Made by a program: the position numbers and the translations under genes
The notes under the pieces: generated by a model
The model's database searches: none
What the model saw: only the letters and a program-made list of their open reading frames with translations
What the model was told of the DNA's origin: nothing
Source: CAYQQQ01 sp964420125
GTDB lineage: Bacteria > Actinomycetota > Acidimicrobiia > Acidimicrobiales > Microtrichaceae
Direction: 5' to 3'
Assembly: GCA_964420125.1 (NCBI GenBank)
Contig: CAYQQQ010000023.1
Span: forward strand, 1 to 64,000
DNA: 64,000 bases
In this document: one piece after another, positions 1 to 8,565 of the stretch
Layout of the letters: each line of letters opens with the position of its first letter
Position numbering within the stretch: position 1 is the stretch's first letter

Positions 1-66
1 GATCCCGACCGAAATCGCGAGCACCAACCAGAGTTTGCTCAGCAGTCTCCTAGCTGCCGCGATCAC
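1..66 (-). CDS. N-terminal fragment of a membrane or secreted protein (partial)
   Basis: The minus strand opens with GTG at 66 and runs off the window edge. The 22 visible residues are a short basic stretch (RR, K) followed by a hydrophobic run rich in Leu, Val, Ala and Ile. This looks like a signal peptide or first membrane helix. It lies 30 bases downstream of the Fur-family gene on the same strand, so it could be co-transcribed with it. Too little is visible to name a family, and the start codon is only the most likely one. Confidence 0.35.
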   Translation of the reverse strand, partial: MIAAARRLLSKLWLVLAISVGI

Positions 67-96
67 CGACGTGCATCCAGATGCGCTGGCGCGCCG

Positions 97-555
97 TCAC
101 CCTCCGAGGGCTGCGCAGTCCGCGCAGCGCCCGGTGACGTCGATGCGATGCCCGTCCACCTCGATGCCCGAGCGTCGGAGCACGTCGCCGGCGGCATCCA
201 GGGCGCGCTCCACGTCGTCGCCGAGGTCGATGTCCAGCACCCGTGCGCAGGACGCGCAGATCAGGTGGTGGTGGTGGGCGGTGAGCTCCTCGGCCAGCTC
301 GAAGCGGCTGTGCTCGTCGCCGGTGTCGATGCGGTGCACGATCCCGGCCTCGATCAGCTCGGCGAGGTTGCGGTAGGCGCTCGACTGGGACAGGCCCGGT
401 TCGAGGTGCAGCACCTCGGGAAGGGTGACAGGTCGACCGGCACCGGACAAGGCTGCGAGCACCCGGCGACGCGACGCCGTCAGGCGGAGCTGTGCCTCGT
501 CGAGGCACCTCAGCACGCCCTCCTCCGGGGTGTAGGGCGTTGCACCCTCGCTCAT
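97..555 (-). CDS. Fur-family metalloregulator (Fur/Zur type)
   Basis: A 152-residue DNA-binding repressor of the ferric or zinc uptake regulator family. The first half is a winged helix (LTASRRRVLAAL, then a recognition region with SQSSAYRNLAEL). The second half has the HHHHLICASC metal-binding segment, and a second CxxC (CADC) lies near the C-terminus, so a structural zinc site with two CxxC pairs is expected. The longer open frame was rejected: ATG 555 follows a TATCGT box (563-568 on plus) with a 7-base spacer, as in a leaderless gene, and family homology begins there. Whether it senses iron or zinc cannot be told from the sequence. It is divergent from the kinase-like gene at 659. Confidence 0.85.
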   Translation of the reverse strand: MSEGATPYTPEEGVLRCLDEAQLRLTASRRRVLAALSGAGRPVTLPEVLHLEPGLSQSSAYRNLAELIEAGIVHRIDTGDEHSRFELAEELTAHHHHLICASCARVLDIDLGDDVERALDAAGDVLRRSGIEVDGHRIDVTGRCADCAALGG

Positions 556-658
556 CGAGCCCACGATAGAGGGCTCCACCGGTGAGCGGGGCCGCCGAGC
601 GGTGCAGCTCGGGCAGCGCACGAGAGGGCTCGTCCCGGCTTCCGGTAGCCTCCCCGCC

Positions 659-1453
659 ATGGAGGAGGTTCGGGGCGCCAGCCGTCCGATGGCACCTCGA
701 TGCCGCCACGACGGCGCCGAGCGTCCGTTGTCGTCGGTGCCGGCGCACCTCGAGCCGCGCGACGTGGTGGGCAGGACGTCGACGGCCACGCTCTGGCGGG
801 CGCGCGATCACCTCGCAGGCTCGGATGTGGTGATCAAGGTGCTGCACGGGCCCCTCGCCGCGGCCAGGGTCGAATCAGAGGCGCGGGCGCTCGCCCGTCT
901 CGGGGACCACCCGCACGTGCTGGCGCTCCGGGCGGTCGGAGTCGACGGCGAGGCCCACGCGTGGGTCGTGACGGCCCTGGCGAGCGTCGGCTCCCTCCTC
1001 GACGTGGCACCCGCGAACCCCGTCGAGGTCAGGAGGTGGGTCGCCCAGGTGGCGGACGCGCTGGCCCACGCTCATGGCGCAGGAGTGGTGCACGGCGACG
1101 TGACCCCGGCCAACGTGCTGCTGGACGACTTCGGCACCTCGGAGCCGAAGCGCGCCTCCATCGCCCTGCTGGCGGACTTCGGCTCCTCCACCGTCGACGG
1201 GGTGGGAGCGGGGCTCCAGGAAGGGAGCCTGGTGGGCTGCACACCGGCCTTCGCTGCCCCGGAGCGCTGCGGCGGGGCCGCGCCGTCCCCGGCCGGCGAC
1301 GTCTACGGGCTGGCACGCACCGCGCTCGAGGTGGTCCCGGGGAGACGGCTCACGGGCTTCCCACGGGGCATCCGGCGACTGCTGGGCGCCGCCCTCCACC
1401 CGGATCCGCGACGGCGCCCCACCGCCGAAGTGGTGCACCGAAGCCTCCGGTAG
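659..1453 (+). CDS. Protein kinase-like protein, divergent ATP-binding lobe
   Basis: About 264 residues with the core of a Ser/Thr protein kinase: the VIK lysine near residue 60, a catalytic loop HGDVTPANVLL with Asp near 147, DFG with Asp near 173, and an APE motif. The glycine-rich loop is not recognisable (VVGRTSTATLWRARD sits in its place) and HRD is HGD, so it is a non-RD kinase. There is no membrane helix or PASTA domain, so it should be cytosolic. ATG 659 was chosen because TAGCCT (646-651) ends 7 bases before it. ATG 689 is an alternative. Activity may be weak or regulatory, and the substrate is unknown. Confidence 0.75.
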   Translation: MEEVRGASRPMAPRCRHDGAERPLSSVPAHLEPRDVVGRTSTATLWRARDHLAGSDVVIKVLHGPLAAARVESEARALARLGDHPHVLALRAVGVDGEAHAWVVTALASVGSLLDVAPANPVEVRRWVAQVADALAHAHGAGVVHGDVTPANVLLDDFGTSEPKRASIALLADFGSSTVDGVGAGLQEGSLVGCTPAFAAPERCGGAAPSPAGDVYGLARTALEVVPGRRLTGFPRGIRRLLGAALHPDPRRRPTAEVVHRSLR

Positions 1454-1456
1454 GGT
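1451..1456 (+). promoter_or_regulatory. -10 box of the enoyl-CoA hydratase gene, overlapping the kinase stop codon
   Basis: TAGGGT starts with the TAG stop codon of the upstream gene and ends 6 bases before GTG 1463. The stop codon therefore doubles as the first half of a leaderless -10 element. Confidence 0.55.
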
Positions 1457-1462
1457 GCGGGC

Positions 1463-2269
1463 GTGCTCGTCAAGAACGAAGAAGTGGCGCCGTCGGTGCA
1501 CCAGATCACCCTCGACAACGGCAAGGTCAACCCGCTGTGCGTGGAGCTGCTCGACCAGCTCCACGCAGCCTGCGCGGAGATCTCGGCGGCGGAGCCCCGA
1601 GCGGTGGTGGTCACCGGCGGACCCCGGGTCTTCGCCGCGGGCGCCGACATCACGGAGTTCGCACAGCGACAGGGCGAGGCGCCCTTCGCCCTGCAGGGCT
1701 CCGACGAGGTCCGCCGGATCGGGGCCGCCTTCCTGCGATCCCTGGGTGCGGTGTCGGCGCTGCCCTGCCCCGTGATCGCCGCCGTGAACGGCTTCGCGCT
1801 CGGAGGTGGGTGCGAGCTGGCGTTGGCGTGCGACTTCCGCATCGCCTCCGATCGCGCCAGGTTCGGCCAGCCGGAGATCCTCCTGGGGATCATCCCCGGT
1901 GGTGGAGGGACCCAGCGGCTCGCCCGTCTGGTCGGGCCGGCCCGGGCCAAGGACCTGGTCTTCAGCGGCCGCACGGTGGACGCCGCCGAGGCGCTGCGGA
2001 TCGGGCTGGTCGACCAGGTGGTGGGTTGCGACGGCGACGCACCCGGCGATGCGATCCCCGCAGCGATCGAGCTGGCCCGACGATTCGCTGTCGGTCCACG
2101 GGCGGCGACGGCGCTGGCCAAGCGAGCCATCGACGGAGGCCTGGAGGGCTCCCTGGAGCAGGGCCTGGAGTTGGAGCAGCGGTTGTTCGTGGACAGCTTC
2201 GGCACCGACGACGCACGCATCGGGGTGGAGAGCTTCCTGCGCGACGGCCCCGGCCACGCCGCGTTCTGA
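1463..2269 (+). CDS. Enoyl-CoA hydratase/isomerase family protein (crotonase fold)
   Basis: A 268-residue protein of usual crotonase length. Such enzymes hydrate trans-2-enoyl-CoA or rearrange acyl-CoA thioesters in the cytosol. The first oxyanion-hole segment is visible as FAAGADITEF and the second as NGFALGGGCELALACDFRIA. The next segment, FGQPEILLGIIPGGGGTQRL, holds the usual catalytic glutamate and the GGGGTQRL signature of true hydratases. GTG 1463 follows TAGGGT with a 6-base spacer. The gene ends in a repeat-rich convergent gap facing glgP. The substrate chain length is not predictable. Confidence 0.88.
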   Translation: MLVKNEEVAPSVHQITLDNGKVNPLCVELLDQLHAACAEISAAEPRAVVVTGGPRVFAAGADITEFAQRQGEAPFALQGSDEVRRIGAAFLRSLGAVSALPCPVIAAVNGFALGGGCELALACDFRIASDRARFGQPEILLGIIPGGGGTQRLARLVGPARAKDLVFSGRTVDAAEALRIGLVDQVVGCDGDAPGDAIPAAIELARRFAVGPRAATALAKRAIDGGLEGSLEQGLELEQRLFVDSFGTDDARIGVESFLRDGPGHAAF

Positions 2270-2272
2270 GTC

Positions 2273-2397
2273 GCTGGCCCGGCGGGCACCCGGTTCCTTC
2301 GGAACGCGCCCGCCTCCTCCGAAGCCCGGGGCCCCTGCCCCGGGCCGGCCGTGTGCTGCTGGCCCGGCGGGCACCCGGTTCCTTCGGAACGCGCCCG
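2273..2397. repeat. Pair of 40-bp REP-like repeats around a GC hairpin, convergent terminator region
   Basis: The 40 bases at 2273-2312 recur at 2358-2397. Each copy holds GTTCC-TTC-GGAAC nested inside CGGGC/GCCCG arms. Between the copies, 2325-2344 forms an 8-bp stem (CCCGGGGC/GCCCCGGG). The block separates the convergent enoyl-CoA hydratase and glgP genes, so it could end transcription from both sides. There is no T-run, so a classical Rho-independent terminator is not shown. Confidence 0.75.
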
Positions 2398-2420
2398 TCG
2401 GGGGGAGAGGGTGAGCTGGC

Positions 2421-5027
2421 TCAGGGTGCCTCGGCGCCGGCCCAGGCGACGAAGCCGAGGTCGACCGGGTTGCCCGCCAGCTCGTGACGGGGGACCACGC
2501 GCACGGTCACACCCATCCGTCCCGCCGTGTCCAGCGGTGCGGTGCCGGCGTAGCGGTGCCGTCCGTCTCCCAGATCCGACTCGACGTCCAGGGTGACGAC
2601 GGTGGGGTGGTCGAGCTCTCCTGCCTGGCCGACGCGCCCCGCCACCATCTGGACCTCCACGTCGGCCGGGCCGAGCGCCCCGAGCGCCACGGTCGCCTTC
2701 ACGGGCCTCGAACCCCCGAGGTCGCCGATCGTCTCGTCGGTGTCCACGGAGTCGACGCGCACGCCCTGCCAGTGCTCGGAGAGCCGGGAGCGGTAGGCGG
2801 CCAGCGCACGAGCTGCAGCGAAGCCGTCGGCGGAGAGGGCCTCGCTTCGCGAGGCAGAGGGGATGTAGAGGGAGCGGGTGTAGTCCCGCACCATCCGGTG
2901 GGCGCCGACGAACGGTCCGAGCGTGCGGAGCGACTCCTTCATCCGTCGAGCCCATGCGGTCGGCACGCCCCGGTCGTCGCGCTGGTGGTAGGCGGGAACG
3001 ATCTGGGTCTCCAGGAGCTCGAAGAGGCTGTTGGCCTCCAGCTCCGTGCGGCGATGCTCGTCCGGAACCGACTCCGCCGAGGAGATCGCCCAGCCGTTCG
3101 CCACGCTGCCGGGGTCGTCGCCGGCAGCGTGGAAGCACTCCGCCCACCAGCCGTCCAGCACGGAGCAGTGGATCGCTCCGTTCAGCACCGCCTTCATGCC
3201 GCTGGTGCCAGAGGCCTCCATGGGGCGCACCGGGGTGTTCAGCCACACGTCCGCCCCCTGGACCAGGGAGCGCGCCAGCGACATGTCGTAGTCCTCGACG
3301 AAGACGAACCGGGTACGGATCCAGGTGTCGTGGGTGAACGCCACCAGCTCCCTGATGAGCTCCTTGCCCCGGTCGTCTGCGGGGTGCGCCTTGCCGGCGA
3401 ACACGAACTGCACAGGTCGCTCGGGGTCGCCCATGAGCGCGCGGAGGCGGTCGGGTTGGCTGAGCAGCAGGGCGGCCCTCTTGTAGGTCGCCATCCGACG
3501 GGCGAAGCAGATGGTCAGCGCCTCGGGGTCGAGCGCCTCCTCGATCCACTCGAGCTCGGACGCGGAGCGCCCCGTGGCGGTCCCGGCCCGCTCCAGCCGC
3601 CGTCGCACGTGCTCCACCAGGCGGAGCTTCGGGCCCTGGTGCGCGCTCCACAGGAGCGCGTCGTCCACCTCCCCGATGCGGTCCCAGTCCGCTTCCTCGG
3701 CGGTCTGCCAGTCGTCGCCCACCGTCGACTCGAACACCTCTCGCAGCTCGGTGGCCACCCACGTGTCGCCGTGCACGCCGTTGGTGATGTGGGCGATCGG
3801 CGTCTCCGGCTCGGGCACGCCGGGCCACAGGTCGGCGAACATGTGGCGTGACACCTCGCCGTGCAGCTTCGACACCCCGTTGCGGAAGCCGGCGAGGCGC
3901 ATGCCCATCACCGCCATGTTGAACCGCTCGTCAGGGGGGTCCGAAGGGCGATGACCCAGAGCCATCAGCTCCTCCACGGTGATGCCGCACTCCTGGGCCC
4001 ACCCCGAGAAGTACTTCTCGATCAGCTCGCGGGGGAACCGGTCGATCCCCGCAGGCACCGGGGTGTGGGTGGTGAACACCGCTCCTGACCGGGCCGCTTC
4101 GATGGCCTCGGGGAACGCCAGGCCGGCTTCCTGCATCATGGTGCGGATCCGCTCCAGGCCCAGGAACCCGGCATGGCCCTCGTTGGTGTGGAACACGGCG
4201 ACCGGTTCGTCCAGCTGGCGCAGCGCACGCACCCCGCCGATCCCCAGCAGGATCTCCTGGCGCAGGCGGTGCTCCACGTCGCCGCCGTAGAGCCGGTCGG
4301 TCACCAGCTGCAGGTCGTGGTCGTTCTCCGGCAGGTCGGAGTCGAGCAGGTAGAGCGACACCCGCCCGACGGTGGCCCTCCACACCTGCACCTGCAGCGC
4401 CCGGCCGGCCATGTCCAGCTCCACCCGGACGTCGTCGCACAGCTCCAGGGCCATGGCGTAGGGGTCGAGGTCCGGGAACCGCTCCTGCTGCCAGCCGTCG
4501 ACCGTCAGCGACTGGCGGAAGTAGCCGTGGCGGTAGAACAGCCCCACCGCCACCAGCGGCACCCCGAGATCCGAGGCCGCCTTGAGGTGGTCGCCCGCCA
4601 GCACACCCAGGCCCCCGGAGTACTGCGGCACAGCCTCGGAGATCCCGAACTCCGGGGAGAAGTAGCCGATGCGGTGTCCGTCGAGCACGGGCTCGCCGTC
4701 GAAGCCGAGCGGGATCGCGCCCTGCGCGAGCTGGCCCTGGAACCACCGCGGGAGTCGGGTGTAGGCATCCAACGCCGCTGCCGAGGCCGACACCCGCTCC
4801 AGGAAGGCGGCATCGGTGGCCAACTCCTCCAGGCGTGCGGTGGGCACCTCCGCCAGGACCCTGCGCGGATCGTGGCCGCCCGCCTCCCAGCTGCGCTGAT
4901 CGATCGACCGGAACAGGTTCCGTGTGGGTCGGTCCCAGGACCAGCGGAGGTTGCTGGCGAGTCGGTCCAGCGCGTGCAGGGGCTCGGGCAGGTGCGGTCG
5001 CACGGTGAAGCTTCGCTGGGCCTTCAT
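2421..5027 (-). CDS. glgP: Short-form alpha-glucan (maltodextrin/glycogen) phosphorylase
   Basis: An 868-residue PLP enzyme that releases glucose-1-phosphate from alpha-1,4-glucan ends. The N-terminus (LPEPLHALDRLASNLRWSW) is the DUF3417 domain of the short bacterial and archaeal type. The PLP lysine lies in GTSGMKAVLNGA near residue 612, and FHTNEGHAGF near residue 270 is a family landmark. ATG 5027 was preferred over upstream codons because TACCCT (5035-5040 on plus) ends 7 bases before it. It is divergent from the secreted propeller gene and lies next to treS and glgB, which fits glycogen turnover. Confidence 0.93.
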   Translation of the reverse strand: MKAQRSFTVRPHLPEPLHALDRLASNLRWSWDRPTRNLFRSIDQRSWEAGGHDPRRVLAEVPTARLEELATDAAFLERVSASAAALDAYTRLPRWFQGQLAQGAIPLGFDGEPVLDGHRIGYFSPEFGISEAVPQYSGGLGVLAGDHLKAASDLGVPLVAVGLFYRHGYFRQSLTVDGWQQERFPDLDPYAMALELCDDVRVELDMAGRALQVQVWRATVGRVSLYLLDSDLPENDHDLQLVTDRLYGGDVEHRLRQEILLGIGGVRALRQLDEPVAVFHTNEGHAGFLGLERIRTMMQEAGLAFPEAIEAARSGAVFTTHTPVPAGIDRFPRELIEKYFSGWAQECGITVEELMALGHRPSDPPDERFNMAVMGMRLAGFRNGVSKLHGEVSRHMFADLWPGVPEPETPIAHITNGVHGDTWVATELREVFESTVGDDWQTAEEADWDRIGEVDDALLWSAHQGPKLRLVEHVRRRLERAGTATGRSASELEWIEEALDPEALTICFARRMATYKRAALLLSQPDRLRALMGDPERPVQFVFAGKAHPADDRGKELIRELVAFTHDTWIRTRFVFVEDYDMSLARSLVQGADVWLNTPVRPMEASGTSGMKAVLNGAIHCSVLDGWWAECFHAAGDDPGSVANGWAISSAESVPDEHRRTELEANSLFELLETQIVPAYHQRDDRGVPTAWARRMKESLRTLGPFVGAHRMVRDYTRSLYIPSASRSEALSADGFAAARALAAYRSRLSEHWQGVRVDSVDTDETIGDLGGSRPVKATVALGALGPADVEVQMVAGRVGQAGELDHPTVVTLDVESDLGDGRHRYAGTAPLDTAGRMGVTVRVVPRHELAGNPVDLGFVAWAGAEAP

Positions 5028-5142
5028 CACCCCGAGGGTAGGTCCAACGGGGCGGTTCTCCGAGGACGGTCTCAGCTCGGGGCGGCACGATCCCCGGCCC
5101 GCTGGCGACCAGGGGTGCGGTCGTCGGTACCCTGGGGATGCG

Positions 5143-6789
5143 ATGCGGCGTCGAGGATGCACCGAGGGGGGCCACAGGTCCCGGCCGGCGTGGCTTCGAC
5201 GCGCCGCCGGGGCGGCCGTTCCCCTGCTCGTCGTCCTCGTGGCGGCGATGCCCCTGGGCCCCGCATCGCCGGCAGGTGCACGTTCCCGTCAGTCGGGAAC
5301 CTCGACGACCACCACCGGACTCAGCGGCGTCACCACCACCACCGAAGGCGGGGGGCGTCGTGAGCCGGTGACCCAACCGATCGGCCAGATCGCCTACCTG
5401 AGCCTCGACGGTGGGGTGTGGATCGCCGAAGGCGACGACCCGCCCGAGCGGATCGGCGACGGCGCCGCCCTCGGTCCTGCCAACCAGGGGGCCGTGGTGG
5501 TCTCCCCGGAAGCCGACCTGGTGGCGTGGGTGCGCAGCGACGGCAGCCTCGTCACCGCGCCGTTGACCGGCGGCCCGGTGACGGTGGTGGCGACCGACGT
5601 GGCGCTCGACTGGCTGGGTCGGGAGCCGATCCTGGCGTGGGACGCCACGGGCGAGAACCTCGCCTACGTCGCCAAGGGAACTCCGGAGATGGTGCCGCCC
5701 GACAGCAGCCAGCCGCGAGGGCTCAAGGATCCGGAGTCCTTCGCGGTCCCCCTGCCCTCGGGTGTGCTCGGCAACGCGGTCAAGGTGGTCACCCGACGCG
5801 GCGTCGTGAGCGGTGTGCTGGGCAACCCGGCGGAGCGCTCCTTCATCGGGATCAGCCAGTCGCTCATCGACCCGCTCCTGCTGCTCGAGTCGGTGATCCC
5901 CGGCACCGAGGACCGCTACACGTTCCTCGTCGCCGCGGGCAGCGCCGAAGCCGAGCTCCCTTCCCCGCTCTCCGCTGATGACCCCGACTTCGCTCCGGAC
6001 GGCTCGTTCCTGGTCGCCGTCGGGCCGTCGAAGGGTCGCCAGGAGCTCATCCGAGTGGCGCTGGACGACCTCGAGCAGAAGGTGCTGGTGGTCGAGGACC
6101 GCATCTGCAACCCCGTGGTGTCCCCGGACGCCACCCGGATCGTGTACGCCGCCGGTGAGCGGTGCGAACGGATCAAGCTCATCTCCTCCAAGGGCGGACG
6201 ATCCTTCGACATCACCCCGACCGACGTGCCCGACACCGCCAACTTCTCGGCTGCGGAGCTCGGTTGGACCACCGACGGCCGCTTCCTGGCGGTGCCCCAC
6301 TGCCGGGAGGTCGCGACCGTGACCTCCTGCAACGGCCCGACGGTCTTCCTCGAGCCCGACAGCGGCCGCGTGCTGCCGGGCTCGGGGTTCGAGGCGGCGA
6401 CGACCGCGACCATCCGCCGGCCTCTGCTCCAGGAGGTGTGGGTCGACGTCGACCTGCGCGGCCCGCTGCAGTTCCGGGGCTCGTTCCCCGTCGACGAGAG
6501 CATCCAGGGCGCGTTGAGCCAGTCGGAGACCGGTGGCGGGGCGGTCGAAGCGGAGCTGAGCAACGGGACCATGACGCTGGGGATCAAGCTCACGGCCGAG
6601 CGGGGCATGTTCGTGGCCGGCACCATCACCGCCATCGATCCCGAGCAGGGGATCGACCGTCAGTTCCTGGCGCTCGGACGAGCGCAGCTGCTCGGTGCCC
6701 GCATCCTCCAGATCTCCGGGGTCTGGTACGTCACCGACGACCTTCCCTTCGCCACCGGTGAGTTCAACCTCGCCGTGCGGCGCCGGTGA
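5143..6789 (+). CDS. Secreted protein with a predicted TolB/WD40-like beta-propeller
   Basis: A 548-residue protein with a signal peptide: basic start (MRRRG, then RRA), hydrophobic core (AVPLLVVLVAAMPLG) and a likely cleavage after PAGA. A Ser/Thr-rich linker follows (residues about 48-70). The body contains repeated strand patterns such as YLSLDGGVWIAEG, VVSPEADLVAWV, VVSPDATRIVYA and LGWTTDGRFLAV, typical of PD40/TolB propeller blades. TACCCT (5128-5133) ends 9 bases before ATG 5143. It stands alone between glgP and treS. Its partner or ligand is unknown. Confidence 0.7.
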   Translation: MRRRGCTEGGHRSRPAWLRRAAGAAVPLLVVLVAAMPLGPASPAGARSRQSGTSTTTTGLSGVTTTTEGGGRREPVTQPIGQIAYLSLDGGVWIAEGDDPPERIGDGAALGPANQGAVVVSPEADLVAWVRSDGSLVTAPLTGGPVTVVATDVALDWLGREPILAWDATGENLAYVAKGTPEMVPPDSSQPRGLKDPESFAVPLPSGVLGNAVKVVTRRGVVSGVLGNPAERSFIGISQSLIDPLLLLESVIPGTEDRYTFLVAAGSAEAELPSPLSADDPDFAPDGSFLVAVGPSKGRQELIRVALDDLEQKVLVVEDRICNPVVSPDATRIVYAAGERCERIKLISSKGGRSFDITPTDVPDTANFSAAELGWTTDGRFLAVPHCREVATVTSCNGPTVFLEPDSGRVLPGSGFEAATTATIRRPLLQEVWVDVDLRGPLQFRGSFPVDESIQGALSQSETGGGAVEAELSNGTMTLGIKLTAERGMFVAGTITAIDPEQGIDRQFLALGRAQLLGARILQISGVWYVTDDLPFATGEFNLAVRRR

Positions 6790-6826
6790 GACGCGACGGC
6801 CGGCTGTCGCGCCCCGTGGCCACCGA

Positions 6827-6832
6827 TAGGCT
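6827..6832 (+). promoter_or_regulatory. -10 box of treS (leaderless)
   Basis: TAGGCT ends 6 bases before GTG 6839. No Shine-Dalgarno-like sequence lies between them, which predicts a transcript starting at or next to the start codon. Confidence 0.55.
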
Positions 6833-6838
6833 GGAGCG

Positions 6839-8509
6839 GTGACGCAGCACCCCCCTGGCGCCACCCGAGACGACCCGATGTGGTTCCGCACCGCCGTGTT
6901 CTACGAGGTGCTGGTGCGTGGCTTCTACGACTCCTCCGGCGACGGCATCGGCGATCTCCGCGGGCTCACCCAGAAGCTGGACTACCTCGAGTGGCTGGGC
7001 ATCGACTGCCTGTGGCTGCTGCCCTTCTACCGTTCGCCGCTGCGCGACGGGGGCTACGACATCAGCGACTTCCTCACCGTGCACCCCGACTTCGGCAACG
7101 TCGAGGACGCGGTGCAGCTCATCGAGGAGGCACACCGTCGGGGGATCCGTGTGATCGCCGACATGGTGATGAACCACACCTCGGACCAGCATCCCTGGTT
7201 CGTGGAGTCGCGCGCCGACCGCACGAACCCGAGGGCGGACTGGTACGTGTGGAACGACACCGATGATCGCTGGTCCGACGCCCGCATCATCTTCGTCGAC
7301 AGCGAGCCCTCGAACTGGACCTGGGACCACCAGCGCCAGCAGTACTACTGGCACCGCTTCTTCCAGCACCAGCCCGACCTCAACTACCGCAACACCGAGG
7401 TGCAGGACGCCATGGTCGACGTGGTGCTCCACTGGCTGGCGCTCGGCCTCGACGGCTTCCGACTCGACGCGGTGCCCTACCTGTTCGAGGCCGACGGCAC
7501 CAACGGGGAGAACCTGCCCGAGACGCACGACTACCTCCGCCGCCTCCGCAAGGAGGTGGATGCCCGCTACCCGGGCAAGGTGCTGTTGGCCGAGGCGAAC
7601 CAGTGGCCCCAGGACGTGGTGGAGTACTTCGGCCAGGGCGACGAGTGCCACATGTGCTTCCACTTCCCGCTCATGCCCCGGATGTTCATGAGCCTCCGCC
7701 GGGAGGAGGCGGCGCCGGTCGAGGAGATCCTGGCGAACATCCCCGAGATCCCCGAGGGCTGCCAGTGGGGGATCTTCCTGCGCAACCACGACGAGCTCAC
7801 CCTCGAGATGGTCACCGACGAGGAGCGGGACTACATGTACTCCGAGTACGCACAGGATCCCCGCATGCGGCGCAACGTGGGCATCGCCCGGCGCCTGTTC
7901 CCGCTGATCGACAACGACCGTCGCCAGGCCGAGCTGCTGCACTCCCTGCTGCTCACCCTCCCGGGGACGCCGATCCTCTACTACGGCGACGAGATCGGGA
8001 TGGGTGACAACATCTACCTCGGCGACAGGGACGGTGTGCGCACCCCGATGCAGTGGAGCCCCGACCGCAACGGCGGGTTCTCCTCGGCGGACTTCGCCAC
8101 CCTGTACCTGCCGCCGCTCATGGATCCGATCCACGGCTTCTCCGCCACCAACGTCGAGGCGGAGCGGAGGGACGGCGCGTCGTTCCTCAACTGGCTGCGC
8201 AACGTGATGCTGGTGCGACGCCAGCACCCCGTGTTCGGCGTCGGGGGATTCGAGATCCTGGAGGTGTCCACGCCCGCGGTGTTCGCCTACCTGCGCACGC
8301 CGGCGGACACCGGTGCCCCCTACGTCCTGTGCGTGGCCAACTTCTCGGGCAAGTCCCAGCCCGCCGAGCTGTACCTCCAGCACCACGCCGGCAAGCGCCC
8401 CGTGGAGATGCTGGGAGGCGTGGCCTTCCCGGAGATCGGCGAGCTCCCGTACTTCGTGACGCTCGCACCCTACGGTTTCATGTGGTTCGAGCTCTTCGAG
8501 CACTCCTGA
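6839..8509 (+). CDS. treS: Trehalose synthase (maltose alpha-D-glucosyltransferase)
   Basis: A 556-residue GH13 enzyme that interconverts maltose and trehalose. The barrel starts with FYEVLVRGFYDSSGDGIGD, typical of TreS. Catalytic residues are the nucleophile Asp near 210 (GFRLDAV), the acid/base Glu near 252 (LLAEAN) and the transition-state Asp near 318 (RNHDELT). Length is close to other TreS proteins without a fused kinase. The start is GTG 6839, 6 bases after TAGGCT. The maltokinase-like gene and glgB follow at once, giving the arrangement treS - mak-like - glgB known from actinobacterial alpha-glucan clusters. No glgE is in the window. Confidence 0.93.
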   Translation: MTQHPPGATRDDPMWFRTAVFYEVLVRGFYDSSGDGIGDLRGLTQKLDYLEWLGIDCLWLLPFYRSPLRDGGYDISDFLTVHPDFGNVEDAVQLIEEAHRRGIRVIADMVMNHTSDQHPWFVESRADRTNPRADWYVWNDTDDRWSDARIIFVDSEPSNWTWDHQRQQYYWHRFFQHQPDLNYRNTEVQDAMVDVVLHWLALGLDGFRLDAVPYLFEADGTNGENLPETHDYLRRLRKEVDARYPGKVLLAEANQWPQDVVEYFGQGDECHMCFHFPLMPRMFMSLRREEAAPVEEILANIPEIPEGCQWGIFLRNHDELTLEMVTDEERDYMYSEYAQDPRMRRNVGIARRLFPLIDNDRRQAELLHSLLLTLPGTPILYYGDEIGMGDNIYLGDRDGVRTPMQWSPDRNGGFSSADFATLYLPPLMDPIHGFSATNVEAERRDGASFLNWLRNVMLVRRQHPVFGVGGFEILEVSTPAVFAYLRTPADTGAPYVLCVANFSGKSQPAELYLQHHAGKRPVEMLGGVAFPEIGELPYFVTLAPYGFMWFELFEHS

Positions 8510-8565
8510 GCCGCCGGGGCGCACCGTGCGTCCCCCGAGAGAAAGCCTGTGCTGTCGACCCCGTC

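Noticed and set aside
1303..3828. 841-codon minus-strand frame
   Set aside because: It overlaps the enoyl-CoA hydratase and glgP genes and shows no recognisable domain. It arises from codon bias.
3931..6891. 986-codon minus-strand frame overlapping glgP and the propeller gene
   Set aside because: It runs through two well-supported genes in other frames and shows low-complexity Arg/Gly/Pro sequence, typical of GC-driven open frames.
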